Of a stretch of 41,421 nucleotides of DNA, positions 16,396 to 24,920 are shown piece after piece. Position numbers and translations under genes: made by a program. Position 1 is the first letter of the stretch. Every line of letters begins with the position of its first letter. The stretch comes from an uncultured Lachnospiraceae bacterium (GTDB lineage: Bacteria > Bacillota > Clostridia > Lachnospirales > Lachnospiraceae). A model generated the notes under the pieces. That model was not told the origin of the DNA, ran no database searches, and worked only from the letters and a program-made list of their open reading frames with translations. The stretch spans positions 1 to 41,421 of the forward strand of contig CAMOIJ010000021.1 in the NCBI GenBank assembly GCA_946615865.1. The letters are read 5' to 3'.

Positions 16396-17799
16396 ATGAA
16401 GTTATTCAGTAAAATACCGGGCAGGTTCTTTTCCGTGCTTGCTTCCGGGAACAAAGAGCTGTATGTGCAGGCACTGTTCGTGCTGCGGCAGGCGTTCAAA
16501 ACGGAGCTGGTCATACGGCGCGACGAGCTGACCGCAATGCTGATGGACGCGCTGGAGGCGGATATTCTGGAAGCGGATTTCAGCGAGGAGGCGGCGGAGG
16601 AGGGAGATCTTCGTGCGGGAGAGGCGAACAATCTTTCAGGGAAGGCGCGGCTTCTGCTAAGGCGCCTCCAGGAGACAGGCTGGATCGAGACGGAGTATGA
16701 GAGCGGCACCTTTCAGGAGAATATTACCATTCCGGATTATGCTATTTTGGTCATGAATCTGCTCTATGATCTGTCACAGGAGCGGGTGCGAGAGTACAAC
16801 AGCTACGTCTACGCGACCTATGCGTCGCTGGCCAACGCGGCGGAGAATCCGGAGTATATCTATCAGGCTCTGCAGGCGGCTTATCAAAATACAGTACGCC
16901 TGGTGGATGAGCTCAAGTCTCTTTTTAACAATATTCGGGCCTATTACAGGCGAATCCCGGGAGAAGATGATGTCAACATATTGCTCGCAGAGCATTTTGA
17001 CGAATATAAAGAGAAAGTATTTGATGCAGTGTATTATCCGCTCAAGACAATCGACTCGGTGCCGCGTTTTAAACATGCCATCATTTCGATACTGAATGAG
17101 TGGCTGATGAACGACGAGGTGCAGAATGCGATCTTGGAACAGGGCGTCGCGCGGCGCGTCTGGGATGGCGAAGAGAGCGGACGAGGGGAGATGCTGCGCA
17201 TCATCAATTATGTGATCGATACCTATGAGGGGATCGAAGAGATGATCGGAGAGATCGACCGCAAGCATGTGGAGTATACAAGAGCTTCCGTTGAACATAT
17301 CCGATATCTGATGAATGCGGACCGAGGGATTAAGGGAAAGCTGATCGAGCTCTTAAAGCATTCCGGGGATCAGGAAGTGATGGAGATGATGGCAGATTCG
17401 GTCGGCATCTACCGGCACAGGTTTTATGATGACAAGTCCCTTTATGCGGAAGTGAAGCGAACCCGGAGGGAGATGGGAGAGCCGCTGCCTCTTGCGGAGC
17501 CTGTCGAGGATGCAGCGGCGGTCCGCGCCTTCCTGGATGGGATTCGGAGCCGGTATTCAAACGCCAGGATCGACAGCTATGTGCGGGACTGTTTTGGCGG
17601 AAGGGACACCTATTCTACGGAGGAAGTGCCGGTAGATACGGCGGAGGACTTTGTGCTGTTCCTCATGAGCACCATACGGGGACAGGAAAGGAGTGCGTTC
17701 TTTACGGCAGAATTTCTCGAGGGGGATTTGCAAAAGAACGGCAGCAGTCTGCCCAGAGTATTATTCAGAAAGAAACGGAGACGAGATGCTGAAAGATAA
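16396..17799 (+). CDS. jetA: Wadjet anti-plasmid system protein JetA (kleisin-like, MksF role)
   Basis: 467 aa, the usual length of the DUF5716-type JetA. The opening KLFSKIPGRFFSVLASGNKE and the mostly helical body with a wHTH-like N-terminal part fit the family, and the three genes that follow confirm it. In Wadjet the JetA kleisin dimer bridges two JetC SMC-like motors, and JetB decorates the kleisin; the complex extrudes DNA loops and recognises small circular DNA. It is the first gene of jetABCD; the ribosome site GAAGAAGGCAGAG lies upstream of the ATG, and the 3' end overlaps jetB by 14 bases. I assign the type II variant from memory of the DUF5716 family, so the subtype is less sure than the system. 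Confidence 0.88.
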   Translation: MKLFSKIPGRFFSVLASGNKELYVQALFVLRQAFKTELVIRRDELTAMLMDALEADILEADFSEEAAEEGDLRAGEANNLSGKARLLLRRLQETGWIETEYESGTFQENITIPDYAILVMNLLYDLSQERVREYNSYVYATYASLANAAENPEYIYQALQAAYQNTVRLVDELKSLFNNIRAYYRRIPGEDDVNILLAEHFDEYKEKVFDAVYYPLKTIDSVPRFKHAIISILNEWLMNDEVQNAILEQGVARRVWDGEESGRGEMLRIINYVIDTYEGIEEMIGEIDRKHVEYTRASVEHIRYLMNADRGIKGKLIELLKHSGDQEVMEMMADSVGIYRHRFYDDKSLYAEVKRTRREMGEPLPLAEPVEDAAAVRAFLDGIRSRYSNARIDSYVRDCFGGRDTYSTEEVPVDTAEDFVLFLMSTIRGQERSAFFTAEFLEGDLQKNGSSLPRVLFRKKRRRDAER

Positions 17800-18466
17800 T
17801 TATGAGAAACTCAGCCTGGCAGAGAGGGAGACTTTCGCCAGGGTCACGAATCAGCTGCTGGCCCACAGTTTTCTTTTGTCCGACGAGTTTGATTACAAGG
17901 AAGGGATCAGCAAGGTCAACCGGGATTATATATTTCTGGAACGGAACTATGAGCTGTTTACCGAGTATCTGGAACTGGCGGGATTCGGACTTGTGAAGGA
18001 CAGCGGATACGGGGTGGTCAGCCTGACCAGTGGTTATGATGGAAGTCGGGTGCATTTTGACAAGTTGACAACAATCATGCTCTATGCGCTGCGGCTGATC
18101 TATGAGGAAGAGCGGGAGAAGCTGACGCTGTCAAAGGAGGTCGCGCTGACCGTAGGGGAGCTGGTTCATAAGCTGATCAATCTCGGGGCAATCGGCAAAA
18201 AGCCCGCGAATCTTGCCCTTGGAAGGTCGCTCAGAATGCTGAGCCAGTTCAGGATCCTTCGCAAATTGGAAGGGGCGTGGGACAGCGCAGATACGCGCAT
18301 CGTGATCCTGCCCACGGTCCTGTTTGCGGTTTCCGGCGAGCAGATCGCGAACATGGCAAGGCTCGTGGAGGAGAAGGACGATGATGCGGCGGCGTTTTCA
18401 GAGGAAGACGACGCTGTAGATCTTGCAGAAGAGGACGATGCGGCGGCGTTTGCAGAAGAGGAATGA
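17786..18466 (+). CDS. jetB: Wadjet protein JetB (KITE/MksE-like, DUF4194)
   Basis: 226 aa from ATG 17786 (MLKDNYEKLSLAERETFARV), placed after GGAGACGAG and overlapping jetA; an in-frame ATG at 17693 lies inside jetA and is unlikely. The body is a tandem winged-helix-like protein (RDYIFLERNYELFTEYLELA; VHFDKLTTIMLYALRLIYEE). JetB binds the JetA kleisin. Odd: the last 30 residues are an acidic low-complexity tail (EEDDAVDLAEEDDAAAFAEE) made of 27-bp tandem repeats. The repeat array continues past the stop codon (see separate entry), which suggests that the present stop is recent. The acidic tail is not a family hallmark. Confidence 0.88.
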   Translation: MLKDNYEKLSLAERETFARVTNQLLAHSFLLSDEFDYKEGISKVNRDYIFLERNYELFTEYLELAGFGLVKDSGYGVVSLTSGYDGSRVHFDKLTTIMLYALRLIYEEEREKLTLSKEVALTVGELVHKLINLGAIGKKPANLALGRSLRMLSQFRILRKLEGAWDSADTRIVILPTVLFAVSGEQIANMARLVEEKDDDAAAFSEEDDAVDLAEEDDAAAFAEEE

Positions 18467-18491
18467 CGCGGCGGTCTGCGCGGAGGAGGAA
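18380..18491 (+). repeat. 27-bp tandem repeats spanning the jetB stop
   Basis: Three 27-bp units encode DDAAAFSEE, DDAVDLAEE and DDAAAFAEE. A fourth, 28-base unit (from about 18461) carries one extra base, which throws the frame and creates the current TGA at 18464. In the shifted frame the fourth unit still reads DAAVCAEEE and ends at TGA 18492-18494, just before the probable jetC start. Confidence 0.75.
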
Positions 18492-18498
18492 TGACGAT

Positions 18499-21400
18499 TT
18501 GAAAAAACTGACCAGACTGCTCCTCATACATTGGTATACCTATGACCGGGAGCTGATTGAATTTGAAAATATCAATTTTTTGACCGGGAAAACAGCGGCG
18601 GGAAAGTCTACGATCATTGACGCGCTCCAGCTGGTCCTCCTCGGAGACACGAACGGGAATTTCTTCAACAAGGCGGCGAACGAGCGGTCGGTGCGAACGC
18701 TCAAGAGTTATCTGTACGGAGAAAACGGCGACGACGGAGAGACGGGTTTCCGGTATCTGAGGGCCGCGACCTTTACCAGCTATGTGGTGGTGGAATTCGA
18801 GGACACGGAGAAGCAGACGCGGTTTTTGCTCGGGCTGGCGGCGGACTGCTATGAGGATCTCCACTTCGACTACAAGTGGTTCACAGTGGACAAGATGGGC
18901 ATCCCCGAAAACTGCTTTACCAATCCCCGGACGAACACGCCCTACACGATCCCACAGCTCAAGCGCTATCTTCGGGACAGCAGAAAACACTTTGAGATCA
19001 TCGATACGAACCGCCGCTATCAGGAAATCATCATGGGCAAATACGGGGCGGTCAAGCGCAAGTATCTGGTCCTGCTCAAAAAAGCGGTCCCCTTTACGCC
19101 GATCACGGACATCGAAAAATTCATCACGGAGTCAATCTGTGATGTCAGGAACAATATTCAGATCGAGCAGATGCAGAGCGACATCCGCCAGTACAAGAAC
19201 CTGGAGGCCGATGCCGCGCGCACGCATGAAAAGGTGATCGCCCTTCGGGAGATTGAAACTCTGACAGAGGAGTACGAGGCGGATCGGGAGAGGTACCGCC
19301 TGCAGAGCTATATTATTCTGCGCGCACTAAGAGAGGAGGCCGAACAGGAGGCAGCCCGCATACAAGAAGGAATCCGGGAGCAGAGGGATATCCTCGAGGA
19401 GGCCGAGGCGCGGTATCAGAACGCGGAGAAGGAGATTTCCCGCCTGCGCAGAGAGATCGAGGAAATGGAGAGCGAGTATCACGGGTCGGACATCGCGCAG
19501 AAGCAGAAGCGGCTGGAGGAGGAGATCCGCTCTGTCAAAAAACAGATCGGCGAGTTGGAAGACGGCCTGCGCCGCGCGGCGGAGCGCATTGGAAGTTTCG
19601 GAGCGCACTGGCTCGCGAGTATGGACAGCATAGAACAGACGCAGTTCCCGGCAGACACGGAGAAAAGGGAGCTGGCGGGCAGGATGGCTGCGCTTGGGGC
19701 ACAAAGGACCGCGCTTGCGTCTGCGGCGGAAGAGCTGTCGGCGTTTGACATCAAAGGTGCGGCCAGGGAAATGGCTGCCTTAAGAGAGGAACTGGCAGGA
19801 CATGCGTTCGAGCTCAAGCTTCGGGCAAGACAGATCGCGGGCAGGATCGAGGAACTTTCCGGAAGGATACAGAACCTGAAGAAGGGCATTAAGCCGTATC
19901 CGTCCCGGGTGACGGCCCTCAAGAGCCGGCTGGAAGCGGAACTTTTCAAAAGACACGGGAAAGCGGTGGAGATCCCGATCTTTGCGGAACTTCTCGAGAT
20001 CCGCGATCCCGCCTGGCAGGATGCAATAGAGGGATATCTGGACAAGCAGAAATTCTATCTTCTTGTGCCGGATCAGCACTTTACCGAGGCAAACAAGATT
20101 TATAACCGGATCAAAAAGGAAGAGAAGATCTTCGACGCGGGACTGGTGGATCTTGGCCGGCTCAGACGGGAATATCGCGGCAAACCCGCTGTCAATTCCC
20201 TGGCCGAAGAAATTGAGACGGACAACAGAGACGCCCGCTTATATGCAGATTACCTTCTGGGCAATGTGATGAAATGTGAGGATCCTGGAGATTTTGCAAC
20301 GTGCAGGACCGGGATCACCAAAGAAGTCATGCTCTATAAGAACTATGTCAGCCGGCGGCTCAATCCGGCGCGATACGCCGACCCCTTTATCGGGAGAAGG
20401 TCGCTGGAGATCCAGCTGCAGAATCTGACCCGACAACTGGAGGAGGAAAAGCGTGAGCTGCAGAGCACTCAGAATGAGCATCGGCTGATCGACCGGGCTG
20501 CCAAAGAGAACGAAATGAGCGAATTCGAGGCGGAGCAGCTGGGCAAGGCTGTGGAGGAGGCCCACCGGATCCCTGCGCTTGCAGAGCGGCTTGACGAGGT
20601 ACAGTCGGAGTATGAGGAGCTGGATCTGACCTGGCTCTTCAGGCTCGGCGAGAAAATTGACGAAAAGAAAGAAGAGCGGGAGGCCAGAGAGAAGGAGAAA
20701 AGCAGCGCGCTGGAGACCCGCGCAGGGGCCAAAGTCCGCTTGGAGCAGCTGGAAAAAACGGATCTGGTGGCAGCGGAAGAGAAAATCAAGCAGGTGAAGG
20801 GGGAGATCGCCGGACAGTTCGCACAGAACTGGATCGAGGAGACCGCCGAGCCCCGTTTTCTTAAAGAACTCCATGCAGACGGGCGCTCGCGCCTGACGCT
20901 GCGGGAGAGCTTCACCCGTGCGCGAAATCAGACAGCCACCATCATGGAGGGACATTTACGGGAGCGCCGCAAAAAGCGCAGCGATTTCAATCAGGAATAC
21001 AGGATGCCTTATGATACGGAACGTGAGGATAATGATGAATACTCCGGAGAACTCCGCGTTCTCAGTGACATCCGCCTTCCGGAATACCTCAGCCGGATCG
21101 TGGATGCCAAAGAAAAGGCTTATAACCAGTTCCGGGACGATTTCATCGCGAAGCTGAAGTCCAACATTGAGTCTGTCCGGGCTCAGATCGAGGAACTCAA
21201 TTACTCGCTGAGGAACAGCGTTTTTGGAACGGACCGTTACCGGTTTACGATCGGTCCGAGGGCGGAATACCGCAATTACTACGACATGATCATGGATCCG
21301 CTCCTGATGGACACGGGCGGATGGAACATCGCCTCGCAGAGCTTCAATGAAAAGTATCAGAAGGAGATAGATTCTCTCTTTAAGACGCTGATTTTCAATG

Positions 21401-21870
21401 AGACCAATGTCACGGCCGAGCGCCGCGCCGAATACGAAAAGAGCGTGAAGAAATTCACTGATTACAAGACTTATCTGGTTTTTGACCTGATCGTCACGAA
21501 TGAACAGGGGGAAGAACAGCGCCTTTCCAAAACACTGCTCAAGAAGTCCGGCGGCGAGACGCAGATCCCCTTCTACATCGCTCTTTTGGCGTCCTTCTCC
21601 CAGGTGTGCAGGATCCGCAGCAAGGGTAAGAACAATACGATCCGCCTGATCATTCTAGATGAGGCGTTCAGCAAGATGGACGGCGAGCGGATCCGGGAGA
21701 GCATCGGCCTGCTCAAGCGCTTTGGGCTGCAGGCAATCTTTTCGGCGCCGCCCGAGAAAATACCGGATATTGCGCCGATCGTGGACCGGAATATCGCGGT
21801 TTATAAGTCGGGGCACCATTCATTTACGCGGAACTTTGACCCGGCGCAGATCGAAGAGGAGTTTCAATGA
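18499..21870 (+). CDS. jetC: Wadjet protein JetC (SMC/MukB-like ATPase)
   Basis: 1123 aa from TTG 18499. I prefer this start because GGAGGAGG (18482-18489) lies nine bases upstream and the product begins MKKLTRLLLIHWYTYDRELI, as JetC proteins do; the ATG at 18463, overlapping the jetB stop, would add 12 Arg-rich residues derived from the repeat array. Walker A is GKTAAGKS (residues 30-37). Two long coiled coils (about 250-400 and 640-800) surround a hinge-like domain (about 470-600; AWQDAIEGYLDKQKFYLLVP). The ABC signature is SGGETQIPFYIALLASF, and Walker B is IRLIILDEAFSKMDGER. All ATPase motifs are intact. It drives DNA loop extrusion with JetA and JetB, acting on chromosomal-size versus plasmid-size DNA discrimination. 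Confidence 0.92.
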   Translation: MKKLTRLLLIHWYTYDRELIEFENINFLTGKTAAGKSTIIDALQLVLLGDTNGNFFNKAANERSVRTLKSYLYGENGDDGETGFRYLRAATFTSYVVVEFEDTEKQTRFLLGLAADCYEDLHFDYKWFTVDKMGIPENCFTNPRTNTPYTIPQLKRYLRDSRKHFEIIDTNRRYQEIIMGKYGAVKRKYLVLLKKAVPFTPITDIEKFITESICDVRNNIQIEQMQSDIRQYKNLEADAARTHEKVIALREIETLTEEYEADRERYRLQSYIILRALREEAEQEAARIQEGIREQRDILEEAEARYQNAEKEISRLRREIEEMESEYHGSDIAQKQKRLEEEIRSVKKQIGELEDGLRRAAERIGSFGAHWLASMDSIEQTQFPADTEKRELAGRMAALGAQRTALASAAEELSAFDIKGAAREMAALREELAGHAFELKLRARQIAGRIEELSGRIQNLKKGIKPYPSRVTALKSRLEAELFKRHGKAVEIPIFAELLEIRDPAWQDAIEGYLDKQKFYLLVPDQHFTEANKIYNRIKKEEKIFDAGLVDLGRLRREYRGKPAVNSLAEEIETDNRDARLYADYLLGNVMKCEDPGDFATCRTGITKEVMLYKNYVSRRLNPARYADPFIGRRSLEIQLQNLTRQLEEEKRELQSTQNEHRLIDRAAKENEMSEFEAEQLGKAVEEAHRIPALAERLDEVQSEYEELDLTWLFRLGEKIDEKKEEREAREKEKSSALETRAGAKVRLEQLEKTDLVAAEEKIKQVKGEIAGQFAQNWIEETAEPRFLKELHADGRSRLTLRESFTRARNQTATIMEGHLRERRKKRSDFNQEYRMPYDTEREDNDEYSGELRVLSDIRLPEYLSRIVDAKEKAYNQFRDDFIAKLKSNIESVRAQIEELNYSLRNSVFGTDRYRFTIGPRAEYRNYYDMIMDPLLMDTGGWNIASQSFNEKYQKEIDSLFKTLIFNETNVTAERRAEYEKSVKKFTDYKTYLVFDLIVTNEQGEEQRLSKTLLKKSGGETQIPFYIALLASFSQVCRIRSKGKNNTIRLIILDEAFSKMDGERIRESIGLLKRFGLQAIFSAPPEKIPDIAPIVDRNIAVYKSGHHSFTRNFDPAQIEEEFQ

Positions 21871-23189
21871 GCCGATTCATGGAAAAGAAAATATTGGCTG
21901 TCCTTTTGGACAGCTATGAGCGGAGCAGGCTTTTCAGAGAAGGCGATTCTGCGCGGCGGATCCAGTTCCGTCCGATGGAGAGGGAAGAGTTTGCGGAGCT
22001 GGCAGAGCAGTCCGATGCGAGAAGGGAATTTCTGGATACGGCAGAGGAACTGGCGGCGGAAGGCCTGATCGAATATGATTGGGTCCGCTATGAGGAAGGG
22101 AACCTGATCGACAGAATCTTTCTGCGTACGGAAGAGGCGGCCGTCAGGCAGAGTTATCTGCGAATCGGCCGCGTTCGAAAGCAGGCGCAGCTGGACGTGC
22201 TGGAGAGTCAGGTGCAGGCCGCTCTTTTCAGGATCGAGGCTGCGTTTCAGAAGATTGAGGGAAAGGGAGATGAGAAGATCACCGCGTGGCTTAGGGCTGC
22301 GCTGGAAGAGATTCGGTGCAAAAGGAGGATCCCGCGCCTGTTTTTCAAAGGAGAAAAGGATCCGGAATCGGAGAAGACGGCCGAAGAGAAGAATAATCGG
22401 CTGCTGCAGTTTCTCGAGCTTCTTGCGGGGAATGAAGACGAACTTCTGGAGCGGGTGGTCAGCACCCGACTGTATGGGGACAGCAAGTACTTTGAGCGCG
22501 AGCTTCGGAGCAAGGTTCTGTCCGTTCTGCGCAGGATCGAGGAGGATGGCTATGCGGAGGAACTGAACGGGGAAGAGCTTCTTGGCAGGTACGGAATCGT
22601 CCGCTGGCCGGAGATCCTGGAATTTACCGGGCCGGTCGTGGCTATGCTGGACGGCGGGGACGGGAGTCTTAGAAAGATTGATTATCGGGATGAAGTTTAC
22701 GGCGCCTATATCAATTCCGATACCGTGAGGCATCTTACAGGCGTGCGGATGAATGGGGTGAGCAGGATTTTGACCATAGAGAATAAGGCCAATTATATTT
22801 CCTATATCAATGGGATGATGGCGGCGGATGAGCTGGTCATCTATCACGGGGGATGCTACAGCCCGATCAAGGGCCGGTGGTTGCGCCTGATCGCGGAGGA
22901 AGCGGAGAAGGGCAAGATCCAGGTATTCCACTGGAGCGATATTGATCTGGGGGGATTCCGGATTTTTGTTCGGCTTAGAGACGAGATATTCAGCAGCCTA
23001 AGGCCCTATAAAATGGATCTGGAGACCCTTGAAAAATACGGAGCCAGGTGTATGCCGATCGATGATCAAAACTATTTGGACACTTTAGCCGGGTTGGAGG
23101 CAAAGCCGGAGTATGAGGTTTTTTATGAAGTGATCCGAAAGATGAGCAGCGAAAAGATAAGACTGGAGCAGGAGGCGGAGATTGTATGA
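21867..23189 (+). CDS. jetD: Wadjet protein JetD (TOPRIM DNA-cleaving subunit, DUF2220)
   Basis: 440 aa; the ATG overlaps the jetC stop (ATGA), implying coupled translation. The N-terminal two thirds are helical (DUF3322-like arm); the C-terminal domain is the Toprim-like DUF2220, with the acidic triad visible as E305 in RILTIENKANY and D358/D360 in WSDIDLGGFRIF. In Wadjet the JetD dimer binds the stalled JetABC motor and cleaves small circular DNA. Length and catalytic residues look intact, so the operon appears functional. A terminator follows 70 bases later. Confidence 0.92.
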   Translation: MSRFMEKKILAVLLDSYERSRLFREGDSARRIQFRPMEREEFAELAEQSDARREFLDTAEELAAEGLIEYDWVRYEEGNLIDRIFLRTEEAAVRQSYLRIGRVRKQAQLDVLESQVQAALFRIEAAFQKIEGKGDEKITAWLRAALEEIRCKRRIPRLFFKGEKDPESEKTAEEKNNRLLQFLELLAGNEDELLERVVSTRLYGDSKYFERELRSKVLSVLRRIEEDGYAEELNGEELLGRYGIVRWPEILEFTGPVVAMLDGGDGSLRKIDYRDEVYGAYINSDTVRHLTGVRMNGVSRILTIENKANYISYINGMMAADELVIYHGGCYSPIKGRWLRLIAEEAEKGKIQVFHWSDIDLGGFRIFVRLRDEIFSSLRPYKMDLETLEKYGARCMPIDDQNYLDTLAGLEAKPEYEVFYEVIRKMSSEKIRLEQEAEIV

Positions 23190-23261
23190 TATTGGGGGCA
23201 GCCTGCCAGGAAATAATACTATACGGCGCATGCTGTATATGATACCGGGAAACAGGAGGGA

Positions 23262-23292
23262 AAGGAGCGCGACGGCGCTCCTTCCGTTTTAT
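23262..23292 (+). terminator. Terminator of the Wadjet operon
   Basis: Perfect nine-base stem AAGGAGCGC / GCGCTCCTT around GACG, then CCGTTTTAT. It sits between jetD and the transporter gene, closing jetABCD. A TATAAT at 23329-23334 lies ahead of the next gene, but its only -35 candidate (TTGCGT, 23298) is 25 bases away. Confidence 0.82.
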
Positions 23293-23371
23293 ACCACTTG
23301 CGTGTATCCTGTTCTGCGGGTTTGGGGTTATAATTCTCTCATGAGTTGTTCGGAACTGAGAGGTATTACGT

Positions 23372-24313
23372 ATGATCGCTATGCTGCGGCTTCAATTTAT
23401 CATATTCTCGCTGATCGGGATCGGGTTTGTGACCCGCAAAAAGGGGATCGTCAGCCGCGAAGGGCAAAGGAGCATCACGGATCTTGTGATCAACGTGGTA
23501 CTTCCCTGCAACATTGTCACGTCCTTTGTGCAGGAACTGCCGGACAGCGCGCTGAGGGACTGCGTGATGATCTTTCTGATCTCGGTGGGCATGGAGATCA
23601 TGTGCATGCTTTATGCCAGAATCGCCTACAGAAACGTGGAGGCGAACAGGCAGAAGTGCCTGACCTACGGAATTCTGGTTTCCAATGCGGGATTTCTGGG
23701 CAATCCGGTGGCGGAGGGCGTCTACGGCCCCATGGGGCTTATGCTGGCCAGCGTTTATCTGATTCCTGTCAGGGTGATCATGTGGTCCAAAGGAATCGCG
23801 ATCTTCAGCGGCGAGTCCGACCGCCGGCAGACTCTGCGCAAAGTAGTGACCCACCCCTGTGTCATTGCCTGTATGATCGGCATTGTGATCATGCTGGCAG
23901 ACCTTCTGGCGCATGTTTCGATCGTGCCGGAGTGGGTCTTTGACATGCTGCAGACCGTGGGCCGCTGCAACACGGGCCTTTCCATGATGGTGATCGGGAT
24001 GATCCTGTCCGACATCGACAGAAAGCAGCTTATGGACAAGCTTGTGATCCGATACACGCTGGAGCGCCTGATCCTTATTCCGGGAGTTCTGGGAATGATC
24101 CTTCTGGGCCTCTCCAGGCTCGGCATTGTCACCGGCCTTGCGCCCAATCTGGCTGTCCTTCTTGCGGCGATGCCCGCGCCCGCCACGACCAGCATGCTGT
24201 CGTCAAAATATAACTGCGCCCCGGACTTCGCCACCAAGATGGTCATCCTGTCGACACTATGCTCGATCCCGACCATTTTCCTGTGGGGACTGGTGCTGAA
24301 GGCGAGCGGGTGA
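23372..24313 (+). CDS. AEC-family (auxin efflux carrier-like) membrane transporter
   Basis: 313 aa with about ten hydrophobic helices in the two-times-five arrangement of the AEC/BART superfamily. Recognisable parts are GFVTRKKGIVSREGQRSIT after helix 1, the conserved DLVINVVLPCNIVTSF, GFLGNPVAEGVYG, and the C-terminal MPAPATTSMLSSKYNC with the bound-substrate break. Members export or import organic acids or amino acids (MleP, YfdV type); the substrate is not predictable. GAGAGG lies nine bases before the ATG. An overlapping 253-codon frame at 23182-23943 is a shadow. There is no evident link with Wadjet beyond position. Confidence 0.88.
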   Translation: MIAMLRLQFIIFSLIGIGFVTRKKGIVSREGQRSITDLVINVVLPCNIVTSFVQELPDSALRDCVMIFLISVGMEIMCMLYARIAYRNVEANRQKCLTYGILVSNAGFLGNPVAEGVYGPMGLMLASVYLIPVRVIMWSKGIAIFSGESDRRQTLRKVVTHPCVIACMIGIVIMLADLLAHVSIVPEWVFDMLQTVGRCNTGLSMMVIGMILSDIDRKQLMDKLVIRYTLERLILIPGVLGMILLGLSRLGIVTGLAPNLAVLLAAMPAPATTSMLSSKYNCAPDFATKMVILSTLCSIPTIFLWGLVLKASG

Positions 24314-24352
24314 GTGAGCCGGCGCAATGACCGAATCCGTGCAATCGTAAAC

Positions 24353-24380
24353 TTGACTAACTTTTTGTGTACTTTATAAT
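24353..24380 (+). promoter_or_regulatory. Near-consensus sigma-A promoter
   Basis: TTGACT (24353-24358), 16-base spacer, perfect TATAAT (24375-24380). Transcription should start near 24387 and read into the small broken gene at 24462. Confidence 0.78.
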
Positions 24381-24461
24381 ACAAGGTAAGGGATTAATTT
24401 CCTGGAGATACTTTTTAGGTAAGTCAGAAAAATGAAAACAGGAGACTGGGAGGTGAACGAA

Positions 24462-24666
24462 ATGCAAAATATTCTTGCGGCTTTATTCGAAAAAGAAAGT
24501 GAAGGCTTTCAGGCGATCACGGAGCTTCGTCAGAATCCGGTAGCGGACAAGTACGCGATCCTTCAGATGGGTCTTGTAAAGAGGGAAGGAGACAAAAGAG
24601 GCTATCAAAGAGACGGTAGCGGAGACAAAAGAGCTCATTAAAGAGAATGCAGAAGAGAACAAATAA
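24462..24666 (+). pseudogene. Small stress-type protein remnant, internally deleted
   Basis: ATG 24462 is preceded by a very good ribosome site (GGGAGGTGA); an in-frame ATG at 24432 is less likely. The N-terminus (MQNILAALFEKESEGFQAIT, then VADKYAILQMGLVKREG) resembles a Lachnospiraceae family of about 150-180 aa with a glycine-zipper centre. Here the glycine-rich centre is missing and the frame is shifted: the natural C-terminus (ETKEAIKETVAETKELIKEN) is read in another frame, ending at 24664-24666, while the N-terminal frame stops at 24641. I recognise the family by pattern only and know no function for it. Confidence 0.65.
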
Positions 24667-24721
24667 TTCAGCGTCGGAATTTCGCACACTGTATTTTGAC
24701 ATCCGGACATAATCTACAACA

Positions 24722-24766
24722 GGCGGGTCCCCCGGTTTTTTGAAACTGAGGGGCTCGCGTTTTATT
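24722..24766 (+). terminator. Probable terminator
   Basis: GCGGGTCCCC pairs imperfectly with GGGGCTCGC about 17 bases later, followed by GTTTTATT. It lies downstream of the small remnant. The rest of 24767-24910 shows no gene; the direct leader of the dipeptidase holds no promoter I trust. Confidence 0.5.
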
Positions 24767-24920
24767 AATCTGAGGACTTCGCGCCCCGCGGCAGGCGCAC
24801 GGCGGGAGTAAGGGGTCTGTGTAGTGGTATAGCTAAGTTGTAACGCCTATCCATGAGTACTTTATGAAGAGTGATAGGAGGGCCCGCTCTAAGAACTCTA
24901 AATAGTCTGCGAGGAGAAAT

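Noticed and set aside
18463-18498. ATG 18463 as the jetC start
   Set aside because: It would add Arg-rich residues encoded by the jetB repeat array; TTG 18499 has GGAGGAGG upstream and the family-typical N-terminus. Not fully excluded.
23182-23943. Open frame of 253 codons overlapping the end of jetD and the AEC gene
   Set aside because: Low-complexity, Arg/Gly/His-rich product without homology pattern; the AEC frame explains the same bases.
24830-24920. tRNA-like look of the stretch before the dipeptidase
   Set aside because: No cloverleaf with paired acceptor and T arms could be formed.
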